Source: Candidatus Blautia stercoripullorum (GTDB lineage Bacteria > Bacillota > Clostridia > Lachnospirales > Lachnospiraceae). From it: a DNA stretch of 50,971 bases. Shown here one piece after another: positions 28,584-37,290 of the stretch. The notes beneath the pieces were generated by a model that was given only the letters and a program-made list of their open reading frames with translations, was not told where the DNA came from and ran no database searches. The DNA lies in assembly GCA_019120545.1 (NCBI GenBank), contig DWUX01000007.1, forward strand, positions 1 to 50,971. The letters run 5' to 3'. Numbering within the stretch: the stretch's first letter is position 1; each line of letters opens with the position of its first letter. A program made the translations under genes and the position numbers.

Positions 28584-30308
28584 TTACTCCTCTCCTTTCA
28601 TCTGGGATCTGGCAATATCTCTGTATACGGAACAGTGTTCCATAAGATATTCATGATCACCCACATCTGCGATCCTGCCTTCATCCAGGACTACGATCTG
28701 GCTGGCATGTAAGATAGTACTGATCCTCTGGGCAATGATCAGCACTGCCGCTTCTTTCGTCTCTTCTTTCAAAGCTTCCCGCAAGGCTTTATCTGTCTTA
28801 AAGTCCAAAGCCGAAAAACTGTCATCAAATACATAAAGGCCGGTCTTCTTCATCAGGGCTCTGGCAATACACAGTCTCTGCTTCTGCCCTCCGGAAAAAT
28901 TAGTGCCTCCCTGGGCCACTTTTGTCTCCAGACCCTGAGGCAGATTTTTCACAAAATCAGCCTGAGCGGTCTTCAATGCATGGAGCATTTCTTCCTCTCC
29001 GGCTGTTTCTTTACCCTGGGCCAGATTTTCCTTTATGGTCCCTGAGAAAAGCCAGGCCTTCTGGGGCACATAAGAAATTTCCTGCCGCAGCCCTTTCTGG
29101 GGAAGACTGCGGATATCCTGTCCTCTGAACAAGATCCTTCCCTGGCTTACATCGTGGAATCTGAGGATCAGCCTGGCTATAGTAGATTTCCCGCTTCCCG
29201 TACTTCCAATGATCGCCGTAGTTTCTCCCCTTCTGCAGGTAAAACTGATGTTTTTCAGTGTGTTTTCTTCTGCATCTGAAAAACAAAATCCCACATTTTC
29301 AAAGCGCAGGATTTCCTCTCCCTCTTCCTCCGGCCAGTCTGCACTTTCCTCTGTGTCCTGTATTTCAGGCACTGTCTCCAGCACCTCCTCCATACGGCGG
29401 ATACAGACTCTGGCCCTTGGAAGGAGGATGATCACCATCTGTGCCATAATAATATAAAACAGAATAAGAATCGCGTATTCTGTCAGGGCTGTTATGTCCC
29501 CGATCTGCATAAATCCCCGGCCGATCCGGTTTCCTCCCAGCCAGAGGATCAGGACAATACACAGATTGATCACTGTAAAAGCCGCCACATCCAGTCCTGC
29601 AAAAAGCATGTTTGCCTGGATGGAAGACTCTGCATAGTCCTCAAAAGTTTTCCTCATTCTTCCTTCTTCTCTTTTTTCCTTGTGGAAAGCTCTGATCACC
29701 CGGACTCCTGTAATATTCTCCCGGAGGACTACATTCATCCGATCCAGGAACCGCTGGAGCCGGTCAAAAATTTCCGATGCTTTCCTGGTCACAAACAAGG
29801 CCAGCACAATAATAAAAACCGTCACTCCGATAAGCAGCAGCCCCATCTGAAAATCTATGGCAAAAGCCAGAGAAGTGCCCATGATACAGACCACCGGAAC
29901 AGGGACTACCATCTGAATACACCAGACCACGGCCTGCTGGATCACATTAATATCATTTAAAGTCCTTGTGATCATGGAACCGGTCCCAAATTTCTGAAAA
30001 TCCTCTCCTGAAAATTCCAGAGATTTGTCATATACTGCATTTCGCATATCCCTGCCAAGTTTTGCAGACAGATCTGCGCACAGGTAGCTTCCCCCAAGAG
30101 CTCCTGCTCCTGCAAGAAAAGCGATCAGTATCATCTGACCGCCTTTTTCCAGCATATAGTCCAGGCTTCCTCCGGCCACGCCTATATTGACCATATCTGC
30201 CGTCAGTCTGGGGATCAGCAGGCCGCCCGCCACATCCAGCACTGTTACCAGTAATGTAAAAAAGCATAATCTTTTATACGGTTTCATAAACCGTAATACC
30301 GTCTTCAT
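28584..30308 (-). CDS. ABC exporter subunit (TM + ATPase), heterodimeric multidrug type
   Basis: Walker A IGSTGSGKST, signature NFSGGQKQRLCIAR, degenerate Walker B Asp (VFDDSFSALD) as in heterodimeric exporters. Confidence 0.92.
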   Translation of the reverse strand: MKTVLRFMKPYKRLCFFTLLVTVLDVAGGLLIPRLTADMVNIGVAGGSLDYMLEKGGQMILIAFLAGAGALGGSYLCADLSAKLGRDMRNAVYDKSLEFSGEDFQKFGTGSMITRTLNDINVIQQAVVWCIQMVVPVPVVCIMGTSLAFAIDFQMGLLLIGVTVFIIVLALFVTRKASEIFDRLQRFLDRMNVVLRENITGVRVIRAFHKEKREEGRMRKTFEDYAESSIQANMLFAGLDVAAFTVINLCIVLILWLGGNRIGRGFMQIGDITALTEYAILILFYIIMAQMVIILLPRARVCIRRMEEVLETVPEIQDTEESADWPEEEGEEILRFENVGFCFSDAEENTLKNISFTCRRGETTAIIGSTGSGKSTIARLILRFHDVSQGRILFRGQDIRSLPQKGLRQEISYVPQKAWLFSGTIKENLAQGKETAGEEEMLHALKTAQADFVKNLPQGLETKVAQGGTNFSGGQKQRLCIARALMKKTGLYVFDDSFSALDFKTDKALREALKEETKEAAVLIIAQRISTILHASQIVVLDEGRIADVGDHEYLMEHCSVYRDIARSQMKGEE

Positions 30309-30344
30309 AAAATCCTCCTGTTATGTCTCTCTCTTTTGTAATTG

Positions 30345-30788
30345 TCAGATTTTTTCCGCTCCTTCTTTCATATATCTGGTATACTTCCGGAGAATCTCCG
30401 TGATCTGTTCCTGTTCCTGTACTTCCAGCCTTGCAAAGACCTGATGCTCCAGATCCAGCATCCGGTCTACGGTCCTTTTCACAAAGTCTTCCCCTTTTGC
30501 TGTGAAAGAAAGAGTCTTGTTCCTCCTGTCACCGGGAGCCGGCGCCATATAAAGATAGCCCTGTTTTTCCAGGTTCTTAATAGCAGAGTTTATGGTCTGC
30601 CGGCTCATAGACATTTCCTCTGCGATCTCTGCCTGAGTCAGCTCCCGGTCTGCTTCCCGCATGGTACACAAAATCCACATGGCACTGTCGGAAAGCCCAA
30701 ATTTCAGCGCCAGCGTATGATAGACATCATCTGCTTCTTTAGAGGCGCTGATAAATTCCTGATATCTTTTTTCCGATTCTTTTTCCAA
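30345..30788 (-). CDS. MarR-family transcriptional regulator
   Basis: wHTH LTQAEIAEEMSMSRQTINSAIKNLEKQGYL. Confidence 0.92.
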   Translation of the reverse strand: MEKESEKRYQEFISASKEADDVYHTLALKFGLSDSAMWILCTMREADRELTQAEIAEEMSMSRQTINSAIKNLEKQGYLYMAPAPGDRRNKTLSFTAKGEDFVKRTVDRMLDLEHQVFARLEVQEQEQITEILRKYTRYMKEGAEKI

Positions 30789-30862
30789 TTATCCTCCTCC
30801 TTATCCTCAAAAAATTAAAAGCCCCGATGCGGGTATGTCCCTTTGACTTGTTGTCCGCATAA

Positions 30863-30882
30863 ATAATCCGAAATCGGATTAT
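30863..30882. promoter_or_regulatory. Putative MarR operator ATAATCCGA-AA-TCGGATTAT, second site at 30896-30910
   Basis: Perfect 9-bp arms upstream of marR; related CGATTTCGGATTATT nearby. Confidence 0.65.
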
Positions 30883-30942
30883 AGAGATTATATTACGATT
30901 TCGGATTATTATCAAGATAAATCTCTGCAATTCCTTCTGGAT

Positions 30943-31779
30943 TTATCTGAATAAATATTGATATGCCCGCCTCTGCTGAAGCAGAATGTCACAAACTCTG
31001 TTTTTTATCTCTGCAGGATAGTAACGCTCTTTCTCCAGCAATTCTGTTATTACATGCTGGTCATAATAGAATTTCAGATTTTGCCCATACAGTTTTTCAA
31101 CGGCTTCAAGCTGTTCATTAAAATCCTGACTCAAAGTCTTAGCCCGAACCTGTGGTATTAAATTTATAACATCTTCACTCACAGGGTAATCCATCTTGGT
31201 ATCTGAAAGGAGCGCACAGCCATTATCAAAGATCGGACAGTAATGATATTCTCCTGATTTATCACGCAGCACCGCAATATTATGCATATGCCTGTCTTCA
31301 TTGAGAAATAGTGCATCTACAGTCAATAATTTAGAGAGATACACTCCAAAATCTTTCAGTCCTGTCATCTGTTCTACCTGTTCTGTCAGAAAACGACCCC
31401 GCTCCTCGATTCCCTGAATTCTAAAGATACTTTTATACAGGCTCTGATTATAAAAAGTATGGAACAGACGCTCTAATGTGATGAGCTGCCATCCCCGGGG
31501 AAGAAAATTCCTGCTTTTACAGCCCAGATATCTGCTTTTTTTATAAAATATCTCCTCTGTTTCATAAGGAATAAATTCCCCGGCCTTTAAATCGGAATAT
31601 TTTAAAAGGGCGGAAACCATGTATTCCGCCAGCCCCTCATATCCTGTGTAGTCAGCTTTATACCACTCCCCGGCCTGCTCCCATTTAAGCTGATTCCCCT
31701 TGGAAGACTGGACAGGAAAAGCTCTGATATCTTTTTCTTTCAGCTCTGCCACTGTTCTCACCTCTCGATCTGGATCCAA
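30943..31779 (-). CDS. HipA-like Ser/Thr kinase-fold protein
   Basis: LNEDRHMHNIAVL (NxDRHxxN catalytic loop) and PIFDNGCALL metal-binding motif. Confidence 0.75.
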   Translation of the reverse strand: MDPDREVRTVAELKEKDIRAFPVQSSKGNQLKWEQAGEWYKADYTGYEGLAEYMVSALLKYSDLKAGEFIPYETEEIFYKKSRYLGCKSRNFLPRGWQLITLERLFHTFYNQSLYKSIFRIQGIEERGRFLTEQVEQMTGLKDFGVYLSKLLTVDALFLNEDRHMHNIAVLRDKSGEYHYCPIFDNGCALLSDTKMDYPVSEDVINLIPQVRAKTLSQDFNEQLEAVEKLYGQNLKFYYDQHVITELLEKERYYPAEIKNRVCDILLQQRRAYQYLFR

Positions 31780-32297
31780 AAATCGTCTTCTGCCATCCTG
31801 CCCTGGGTTTTCTGGATGATCATAAACGGATCATAAAAAGGAAGATTTAATTCCCTGAGCACAATTTTCATTTTATCTCTGGTCCTTGGAAAACATCTGG
31901 ACTCCAGAAAAGCCTCATAGTCTTCATAGGAAGGATGCTCTTCCTTTCCAAAAGCCCGCAGTACGGGATCTGCCGCAAAGTTTTTTATTTTTACATTTCT
32001 GGCAGGATCATCTACATCGATAATCGTACATAACTGATCATTATACATATATCGAAGACGGACCGGCAGCTTTTTCTCCGGGATCTCAAATTCTTCTACA
32101 AGCCACACTTTTTCTCTGAGAATAGCAAGAAGTATAGCAGCAGGGCCTTTGACCTCACCATCTCGCTGTTCCCATCGTTCCACTGTTTTTACGGATACAT
32201 TCGTTAATTCTGCCAGTTCTCTCTGTTTTAATTTCAGTTTTTTTCGGATAATTTTCACCTCGGCGGCAGAAAATGTTTTCTGAAAAGCAAATTCCAT
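31758..32297 (-). CDS. XRE-family HTH protein with conserved C-terminal domain, partner of HipA-like kinase
   Basis: HTH KKLKLKQRELAELTNVSVKTVERWEQ; start inferred at 32297 with RBS AAGGGGTGAT; overlaps the kinase gene. Confidence 0.8.
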   Translation of the reverse strand: MEFAFQKTFSAAEVKIIRKKLKLKQRELAELTNVSVKTVERWEQRDGEVKGPAAILLAILREKVWLVEEFEIPEKKLPVRLRYMYNDQLCTIIDVDDPARNVKIKNFAADPVLRAFGKEEHPSYEDYEAFLESRCFPRTRDKMKIVLRELNLPFYDPFMIIQKTQGRMAEDDFWIQIER

Positions 32298-32332
32298 AAG
32301 ATCACCCCTTCTAGTTTCAATAGTATACCACA

Positions 32333-32391
32333 AAAAACTCCTAAATATAAGGGGTATTTCTTTATTTTTCCCCTTATATTTAGGAGTTTTT
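32333..32391. repeat. Perfect 22-bp inverted repeat, 15-nt spacer (AAAAACTCCTAAATATAAGGGG / CCCCTTATATTTAGGAGTTTTT)
   Basis: Arms 32333-32354 and 32370-32391 read directly; between the MPT-binding gene and the HTH gene. Confidence 0.9.
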
Positions 32392-32443
32392 ATAGTTGCT
32401 CCTTATTCCAGAACCGTAAGCTCGTCCCTTTCCCTGTCAGCAT

Positions 32444-33466
32444 TCAGCCGGTCCCAAAGCCGCAGTCCGGCCAGCGGCATTCCTCACAACCCAGACACAA
32501 TCCTCCATTCCCAAGCCTGGTAATATCCTTCCTGGAGATCCGGACTCCTGCCGCGATCCTGGGCAGGACCAGATCGAAGATCGTGGTTTTTGCATACATG
32601 ACACAGCCGGGCAGCCCCATAACCGGCGTCCCATCGGAGAAATAGGCCAGGCAGAACATAGCTCCCGGAAGTACAGGAGCTCCATAGGTAACTACCTCAG
32701 CCCCGCTTTCTTTTATAGCTCCCGGCGTCTGGTCGTCGGGGTCCACGCTCATGCCTCCTGTGGCTATGATCAGTTCACATCCCCGGTCCTTCAGCTTTCG
32801 GATCCCTGCTGTGATCTTTTCTTTTTCATCTCCCACAGTGATATGATCTTCTGCCTGTATACCGTATTGCTCCAGTTTGTTTTTAACTACTGGAGTAAAG
32901 GTATCCCGGATCCTTCCATAAAATACCTCATTTCCGGTGGTAATGATCCCTGCTTTCTTCAAACTGTAAGGCAAAAGCCGGCAAAGAGGCTTCTCCCCCG
33001 CCGTCTTTTTGACCAGCTCCATTTTTTCCTTTTTGATCACCAAAGGGATCACCCTGGTCCCCAGGAGTTTATCTCCTTTTTTCACCGGAGTATTACTGTG
33101 TCTGGTAGCGATCATCACCTGTTCGATCTCGTTGACTGCATCCAGTCTTTCCACATCAACCGTAAACAGTCCGTCGCAGGCAGCAGTCAGTTCAATCTTG
33201 CCTTCTTTAACTTCAGAGGGGATCATATTTTCTCCCCCGGAAACCCGGCACAGGATCCGGGCCGCTTCATTTTCATGGTAGACAGTATCATCTTTTTCCC
33301 ATACATAGAGCTGGTCTTTTCCCATACTCAAAAGAACGGGGATATCTTCCTCTGCGACAATATGCCCTTTCCTGAACCGGGGGCCTTTGGAGACCCCTTT
33401 GATGATCTGGGTCAGGTCATGACAGAGCACCTGTCCTACCGCATCTTCTGTACGTATTAACTTCAT
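32444..33466 (-). CDS. Molybdopterin-binding protein (MoCF/MogA-like domain)
   Basis: ATGGMSVDPDDQTPGAI motif typical of MPT-binding domain; overlaps modC. Confidence 0.88.
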   Translation of the reverse strand: MKLIRTEDAVGQVLCHDLTQIIKGVSKGPRFRKGHIVAEEDIPVLLSMGKDQLYVWEKDDTVYHENEAARILCRVSGGENMIPSEVKEGKIELTAACDGLFTVDVERLDAVNEIEQVMIATRHSNTPVKKGDKLLGTRVIPLVIKKEKMELVKKTAGEKPLCRLLPYSLKKAGIITTGNEVFYGRIRDTFTPVVKNKLEQYGIQAEDHITVGDEKEKITAGIRKLKDRGCELIIATGGMSVDPDDQTPGAIKESGAEVVTYGAPVLPGAMFCLAYFSDGTPVMGLPGCVMYAKTTIFDLVLPRIAAGVRISRKDITRLGNGGLCLGCEECRWPDCGFGTG

Positions 33467-34530
33467 ATCTCATCCTCCTGTATCTGCTCCGGATAAAGAA
33501 GCAGAACATTCTGAGGGGCAATGCCAAGCTTCTCCGGCATGATCCTCGGGTTTCTGTCCTTAGGCAGTCTCCACCAGAGATCCCCGGTCCCCTCCTTCTG
33601 TCCCGCATATCGGAACAGGATCCTCATCTCGAAGGGCTCTTCCCTTTCTGATGAATATATAACCGGGAAGACATTTTCCCGGGCTTTAGGGTTAAAATAA
33701 TGAGCCCTAAGCCCCACCGCGCACACATCCTCTCTTACCGGCTTTCCTGTGCGGAGACAAATGCCCCATTCCGGCACTTCCACTTCATATTCTCCAATTT
33801 TCCGGGCGCCGGCGATATTTTTACATCCCGTAAGCATTGCTCCCGCACGGCTGCCCGGATCTGCGAAAAGTTTTTTTGTTTCATCGGTTTTCAGGATCCG
33901 GCCCTTTTCCATGACTGCCGTCCGGCCGCAGAGATAATAAACTTCATCCCGGCTGTGGCTCACCAGAAGCACATCTTTTCCGTAACCGGCAAGAATATCC
34001 TTCACCTGTATCTGGAGGAGTTCCCGGAGATAGGAGTCTAAAGCGCTGAAAGGTTCATCCAGTAAAAGGACTTCCGGTTCGCTGACCAGCATCCGGGCCA
34101 GCGCAGTTCTCTGCTGCTGGCCGCCGCTTAACTGGGCCGGATATAATTTTCTCTGTTCTGAAAGATCCATTTTTTCCAGCATATCTTCCATTTTTTTCTT
34201 CCGCATTCCCCTGTCCTTTTCCGCGGACAGGCCGCAGAGAATATTTTTCTCCACAGTCATATTAGGAAACAATGCGTAATTCTGAAAAAGGTATCCTACC
34301 TTCCGATCCTGGGGCTTCAGGTTGACCTTCTTTTCGCTGTCAAAAAGCACCCTGCCATCCAGGACAATCCTTCCTTCATCCGGCTTTTCAATACCTGCGA
34401 TCGCTTTCAGGGTCATACTCTTTCCGCAGCCGGAAGCTCCCAGAAGCCCGGTAATACCGCCAGGGTGCTCCAGATCTACAGCCAGCTGAAAATCCCCCAG
34501 TTTTTTCCGGATATGGACTGACAGACTCAT
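33463..34530 (-). CDS. modC: Molybdate ABC transporter ATPase
   Basis: Walker A LGASGCGKS, QLSGGQQQRTALAR, LLLDEPFSALD; clustered with modB/modA. Confidence 0.9.
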   Translation of the reverse strand: MSLSVHIRKKLGDFQLAVDLEHPGGITGLLGASGCGKSMTLKAIAGIEKPDEGRIVLDGRVLFDSEKKVNLKPQDRKVGYLFQNYALFPNMTVEKNILCGLSAEKDRGMRKKKMEDMLEKMDLSEQRKLYPAQLSGGQQQRTALARMLVSEPEVLLLDEPFSALDSYLRELLQIQVKDILAGYGKDVLLVSHSRDEVYYLCGRTAVMEKGRILKTDETKKLFADPGSRAGAMLTGCKNIAGARKIGEYEVEVPEWGICLRTGKPVREDVCAVGLRAHYFNPKARENVFPVIYSSEREEPFEMRILFRYAGQKEGTGDLWWRLPKDRNPRIMPEKLGIAPQNVLLLYPEQIQEDEI

Positions 34531-35201
34531 CTTCTTCCACCTGCCTTTCTGTTCCGGCGTTCCAGCATATTTACTGCCAGCAGGATCACCGTGGATATAA
34601 CTACATTTACTATAACCCAGAGAAAGGCTTCCTGCTCATTATTTGTCCTCCAAAGCTGATAGACTGTAGTGGATATAGTGGCAGTCTTTCCCGGTACATA
34701 GCCGATCAGCATACTGGTGGCTCCATATTCTCCCAGTGCTCTGGCGAAAGCCAGGACAGTCCCTGCTAAGATCCCCTGGCGGCAGGCCGGCATCCGGATC
34801 CTCCAGAAAATATAGGTATTGGAAAGTCCCAGAGTCTGACCGGAGTAAGCTAAAGTTGTATCAAAGCTTTCAAAGGCCCCTCTGGCCGTCCGGTACATCA
34901 GAGGAAAGGCCACCACAGCTGACGCTACAATTCCTCCATACCAGGTCATAGCAAACTGTATGCCGAAATTTGCCAGAAATTTCCCCAAAGGTCTTTGAGG
35001 TCCCAGCAGGATCAGCAGAAAATAGCCGCATACTGTAGGCGGGAGCACCATAGGCAGGGTTAAGATCACGTCCAGTATACCTTTGACGCCTCTGGGAAGC
35101 CGGGCTATATAATAAGCCGCCAGGATTCCCAGAAAAAATACAACTATGCAGCTGACCGCCGCGATCCTCAGAGAGTTCCAGAGGGGATACCAATCCATCA
35201 T
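34527..35201 (-). CDS. modB: Molybdate ABC transporter permease
   Basis: TM segments, LPMVLPPTVCGYFLL, ALGEYGATSMLIGYVPG. Confidence 0.93.
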   Translation of the reverse strand: MMDWYPLWNSLRIAAVSCIVVFFLGILAAYYIARLPRGVKGILDVILTLPMVLPPTVCGYFLLILLGPQRPLGKFLANFGIQFAMTWYGGIVASAVVAFPLMYRTARGAFESFDTTLAYSGQTLGLSNTYIFWRIRMPACRQGILAGTVLAFARALGEYGATSMLIGYVPGKTATISTTVYQLWRTNNEQEAFLWVIVNVVISTVILLAVNMLERRNRKAGGRR

Positions 35202-36109
35202 CCTTCTTCCACCCTGGAGAAGCCTACCTGTTCAAAAATTTCCATACAGGGATCTGTCTGCAGAAAATCCAGGAAAGCCTGTGCCTCCTCCGGATGCCGG
35301 CTGTTCTTCATAACAGCAGCCGGATAGATTACCTGCCCGCACATCTCCGGTGTGGCGTAATCAGAAGCAGTAAGTCCTGCAGAGTAAGCATCTGTACAAT
35401 AGATCACACCGCAGTCTACAGCACCTTCGGAAACCTGAGTTGTTACTTCCTTTACATTGCTTCCATAAGAAATCAGACCGTCAGCAGCCAGCTTTTCTTC
35501 ATCCAGTCCATAATATTCCAGAATCTTCCGGGTATACTGTCCTACCGGCACATCGCTGTTTCCCATTCCCAGCAGGATCGTCCCCTCTTTAAGAGCCGCC
35601 GCCATATCATCAAAAGTCTCCAATGGCACGCTGCTGTCGCTGACGCAGAGTACCACTTTATTCTCCAAAATATCAATTCTTGAATCCTCCAGCACCAGAT
35701 CCAGCCCTTCTGTATTCACGGAAGGATCTGCGGTACTGTCCATCTGATCCATCTGAGTCTGTCCGGCGGAAATAAACAGGTCACAGACAGCTCCCTCCTG
35801 GATCTGGGTCTTTAAGGTCCCGGAAGAATCGAAATTAAAGACCAGGCTCACCTCCGGATGCTCTTCCTTATAAAGTTCGCTGATATCCGTAAGAGTTTCT
35901 GTAAGAGATGCAGCTGCAAATACTGTCAGTTCCACCTCTTCTCCTTCATCAGCAGTTTCTCCGGTCTCAGAATCTGTTTCTGTAGAATCAGTCTCCCCTG
36001 AAGAAGATTCTCCTGTGCCGGACGTCTCTGTGCCGTTTCCCTGTCCGCAGGCTCCCATAGCCAATGCCATTGTACCTGCCAGCAGTACTGCTAGAACTTT
36101 TTTTCTCAT
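35198..36109 (-). CDS. modA: Molybdate-binding lipoprotein
   Basis: Lipobox MGACGQG; FAAASLTETLTDIS, FNFDSSGTLKTQI. Confidence 0.93.
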   Translation of the reverse strand: MRKKVLAVLLAGTMALAMGACGQGNGTETSGTGESSSGETDSTETDSETGETADEGEEVELTVFAAASLTETLTDISELYKEEHPEVSLVFNFDSSGTLKTQIQEGAVCDLFISAGQTQMDQMDSTADPSVNTEGLDLVLEDSRIDILENKVVLCVSDSSVPLETFDDMAAALKEGTILLGMGNSDVPVGQYTRKILEYYGLDEEKLAADGLISYGSNVKEVTTQVSEGAVDCGVIYCTDAYSAGLTASDYATPEMCGQVIYPAAVMKNSRHPEEAQAFLDFLQTDPCMEIFEQVGFSRVEEG

Positions 36110-36272
36110 TTGCTTTCTCCTTTCTTATTCAGAAATTTTATATACAAAACGTGGATTTACACGCTTTGCCCTAAAGCTATCAGAAAAATAAAGTCTTCTC
36201 ACTTGTAACCCAAAAATATTCGGCAAATCTCCGAAAATTGTATACTAATTATAGCAATCTTCTCCTGTTTTC

Positions 36273-36947
36273 TCAAGGAAATTCCTCTATTTTAACAATT
36301 TCTTCTCCCCGGACCAGATAGCTGTCTTCATTGTTTTTTCTCCATCTCAGATCTTCTCTTTTGTCTCCAAGGAAAATCAGTTTTTGATCTTCCGCCGGAT
36401 CTGCTGTTTCAAAGAATCTCTCCTTTTTATTCCATGGCGTAATGATCTCCCCGTATGCTCCGGTGAGATTCTCTGCATAATAAAGTTCATTGGCCAGCAC
36501 CCGGATCCCCTTGTGTGAGAATCCCCGTATCTCCAGCCAGAACCGGATCACATTTCCCAGTCCGGCGGAGACGATCCAGACCGGAAGATCTTCTTCACTG
36601 CAAAGTTTCAGAAGCTCCAAGGTCTCCATCCGGGGAGGCAGCAGCTGTGCCGCTTTTCTCAGAGTTTCTTCACTGATCCCTTCTCTTACATACAGTTCCA
36701 TCTGCTCCCGCCACCAGTCCTCTGCCATTTTCCTGAAGGTTTCCGTCTCCTGGCCCTTCTTTGCCTGGCTTAAAACAGATTTTCCCAGAGTCTGAAAAAT
36801 CTTGTCCTTTCCCATAGCCAGTCCGGAATCCTCTCCCAGTACATGGACCGCCCCGTGAAGGGAACTTCCGGAAAGGGTCAGGGTTCTGTCAAAATCCGTT
36901 ACCAGGATCCCCCGGCTCCGGGACAGCGCCTTTTTTATCTTCTCCAT
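36273..36947 (-). CDS. HAD-family hydrolase (SerB/UMPH-1-like)
   Basis: VTDFDRTLTLSG, WIVSAGLGNVIRFWL, FLGDKREDL; start inferred at MEKIKK 36947. Confidence 0.8.
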   Translation of the reverse strand: MEKIKKALSRSRGILVTDFDRTLTLSGSSLHGAVHVLGEDSGLAMGKDKIFQTLGKSVLSQAKKGQETETFRKMAEDWWREQMELYVREGISEETLRKAAQLLPPRMETLELLKLCSEEDLPVWIVSAGLGNVIRFWLEIRGFSHKGIRVLANELYYAENLTGAYGEIITPWNKKERFFETADPAEDQKLIFLGDKREDLRWRKNNEDSYLVRGEEIVKIEEFP

Positions 36948-37290
36948 TTTTCCCGTCTCCATAATACCGCTCCATAACCGCATCTGCAGCCGCCCAGGCA
37001 GCCCTCTCCGCTTCTTCGTAAGCTTCCAGCATCTTTCTCCCTTCCACTGTGAGGGTAGAGCCGCTTTTTCTCATCCTATGCAGCAGCTGTATTCCCAGGG
37101 CTTCTTCCGCCTGACGGACAATCCGCCAGGCCTTGCTGTAAGCCATTCCCATATGTCTGGCCGCCAGGTTCAGGGAACAGAATTCATCCACGCCGTGGAG
37201 AAGGTCCGCCACTCCCCTGCCAAAATATTCATTTCCCTTATCATCTTTGCGTTTGATCCGCAGCCGGGCGATATAATAAAACTCATTCAT
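36889..37290 (-). CDS. ModE/LysR-type winged-helix protein lacking a molybdate-binding domain
   Basis: GVADLLHGVDEFCSLNLAARHMGMAYSKAWRIVRQAEEALGIQLL; ends after ~133 aa. Confidence 0.82.
   Translation of the reverse strand: MNEFYYIARLRIKRKDDKGNEYFGRGVADLLHGVDEFCSLNLAARHMGMAYSKAWRIVRQAEEALGIQLLHRMRKSGSTLTVEGRKMLEAYEEAERAAWAAADAVMERYYGDGKNGEDKKGAVPEPGDPGNGF

Noticed and set aside
36110-36272. Moco riboswitch or ModE operator upstream of modA (CGTG-GATTTA-CACG at 36150-36163)
   Set aside because: Only 4-bp arms; no convincing Moco-riboswitch pattern
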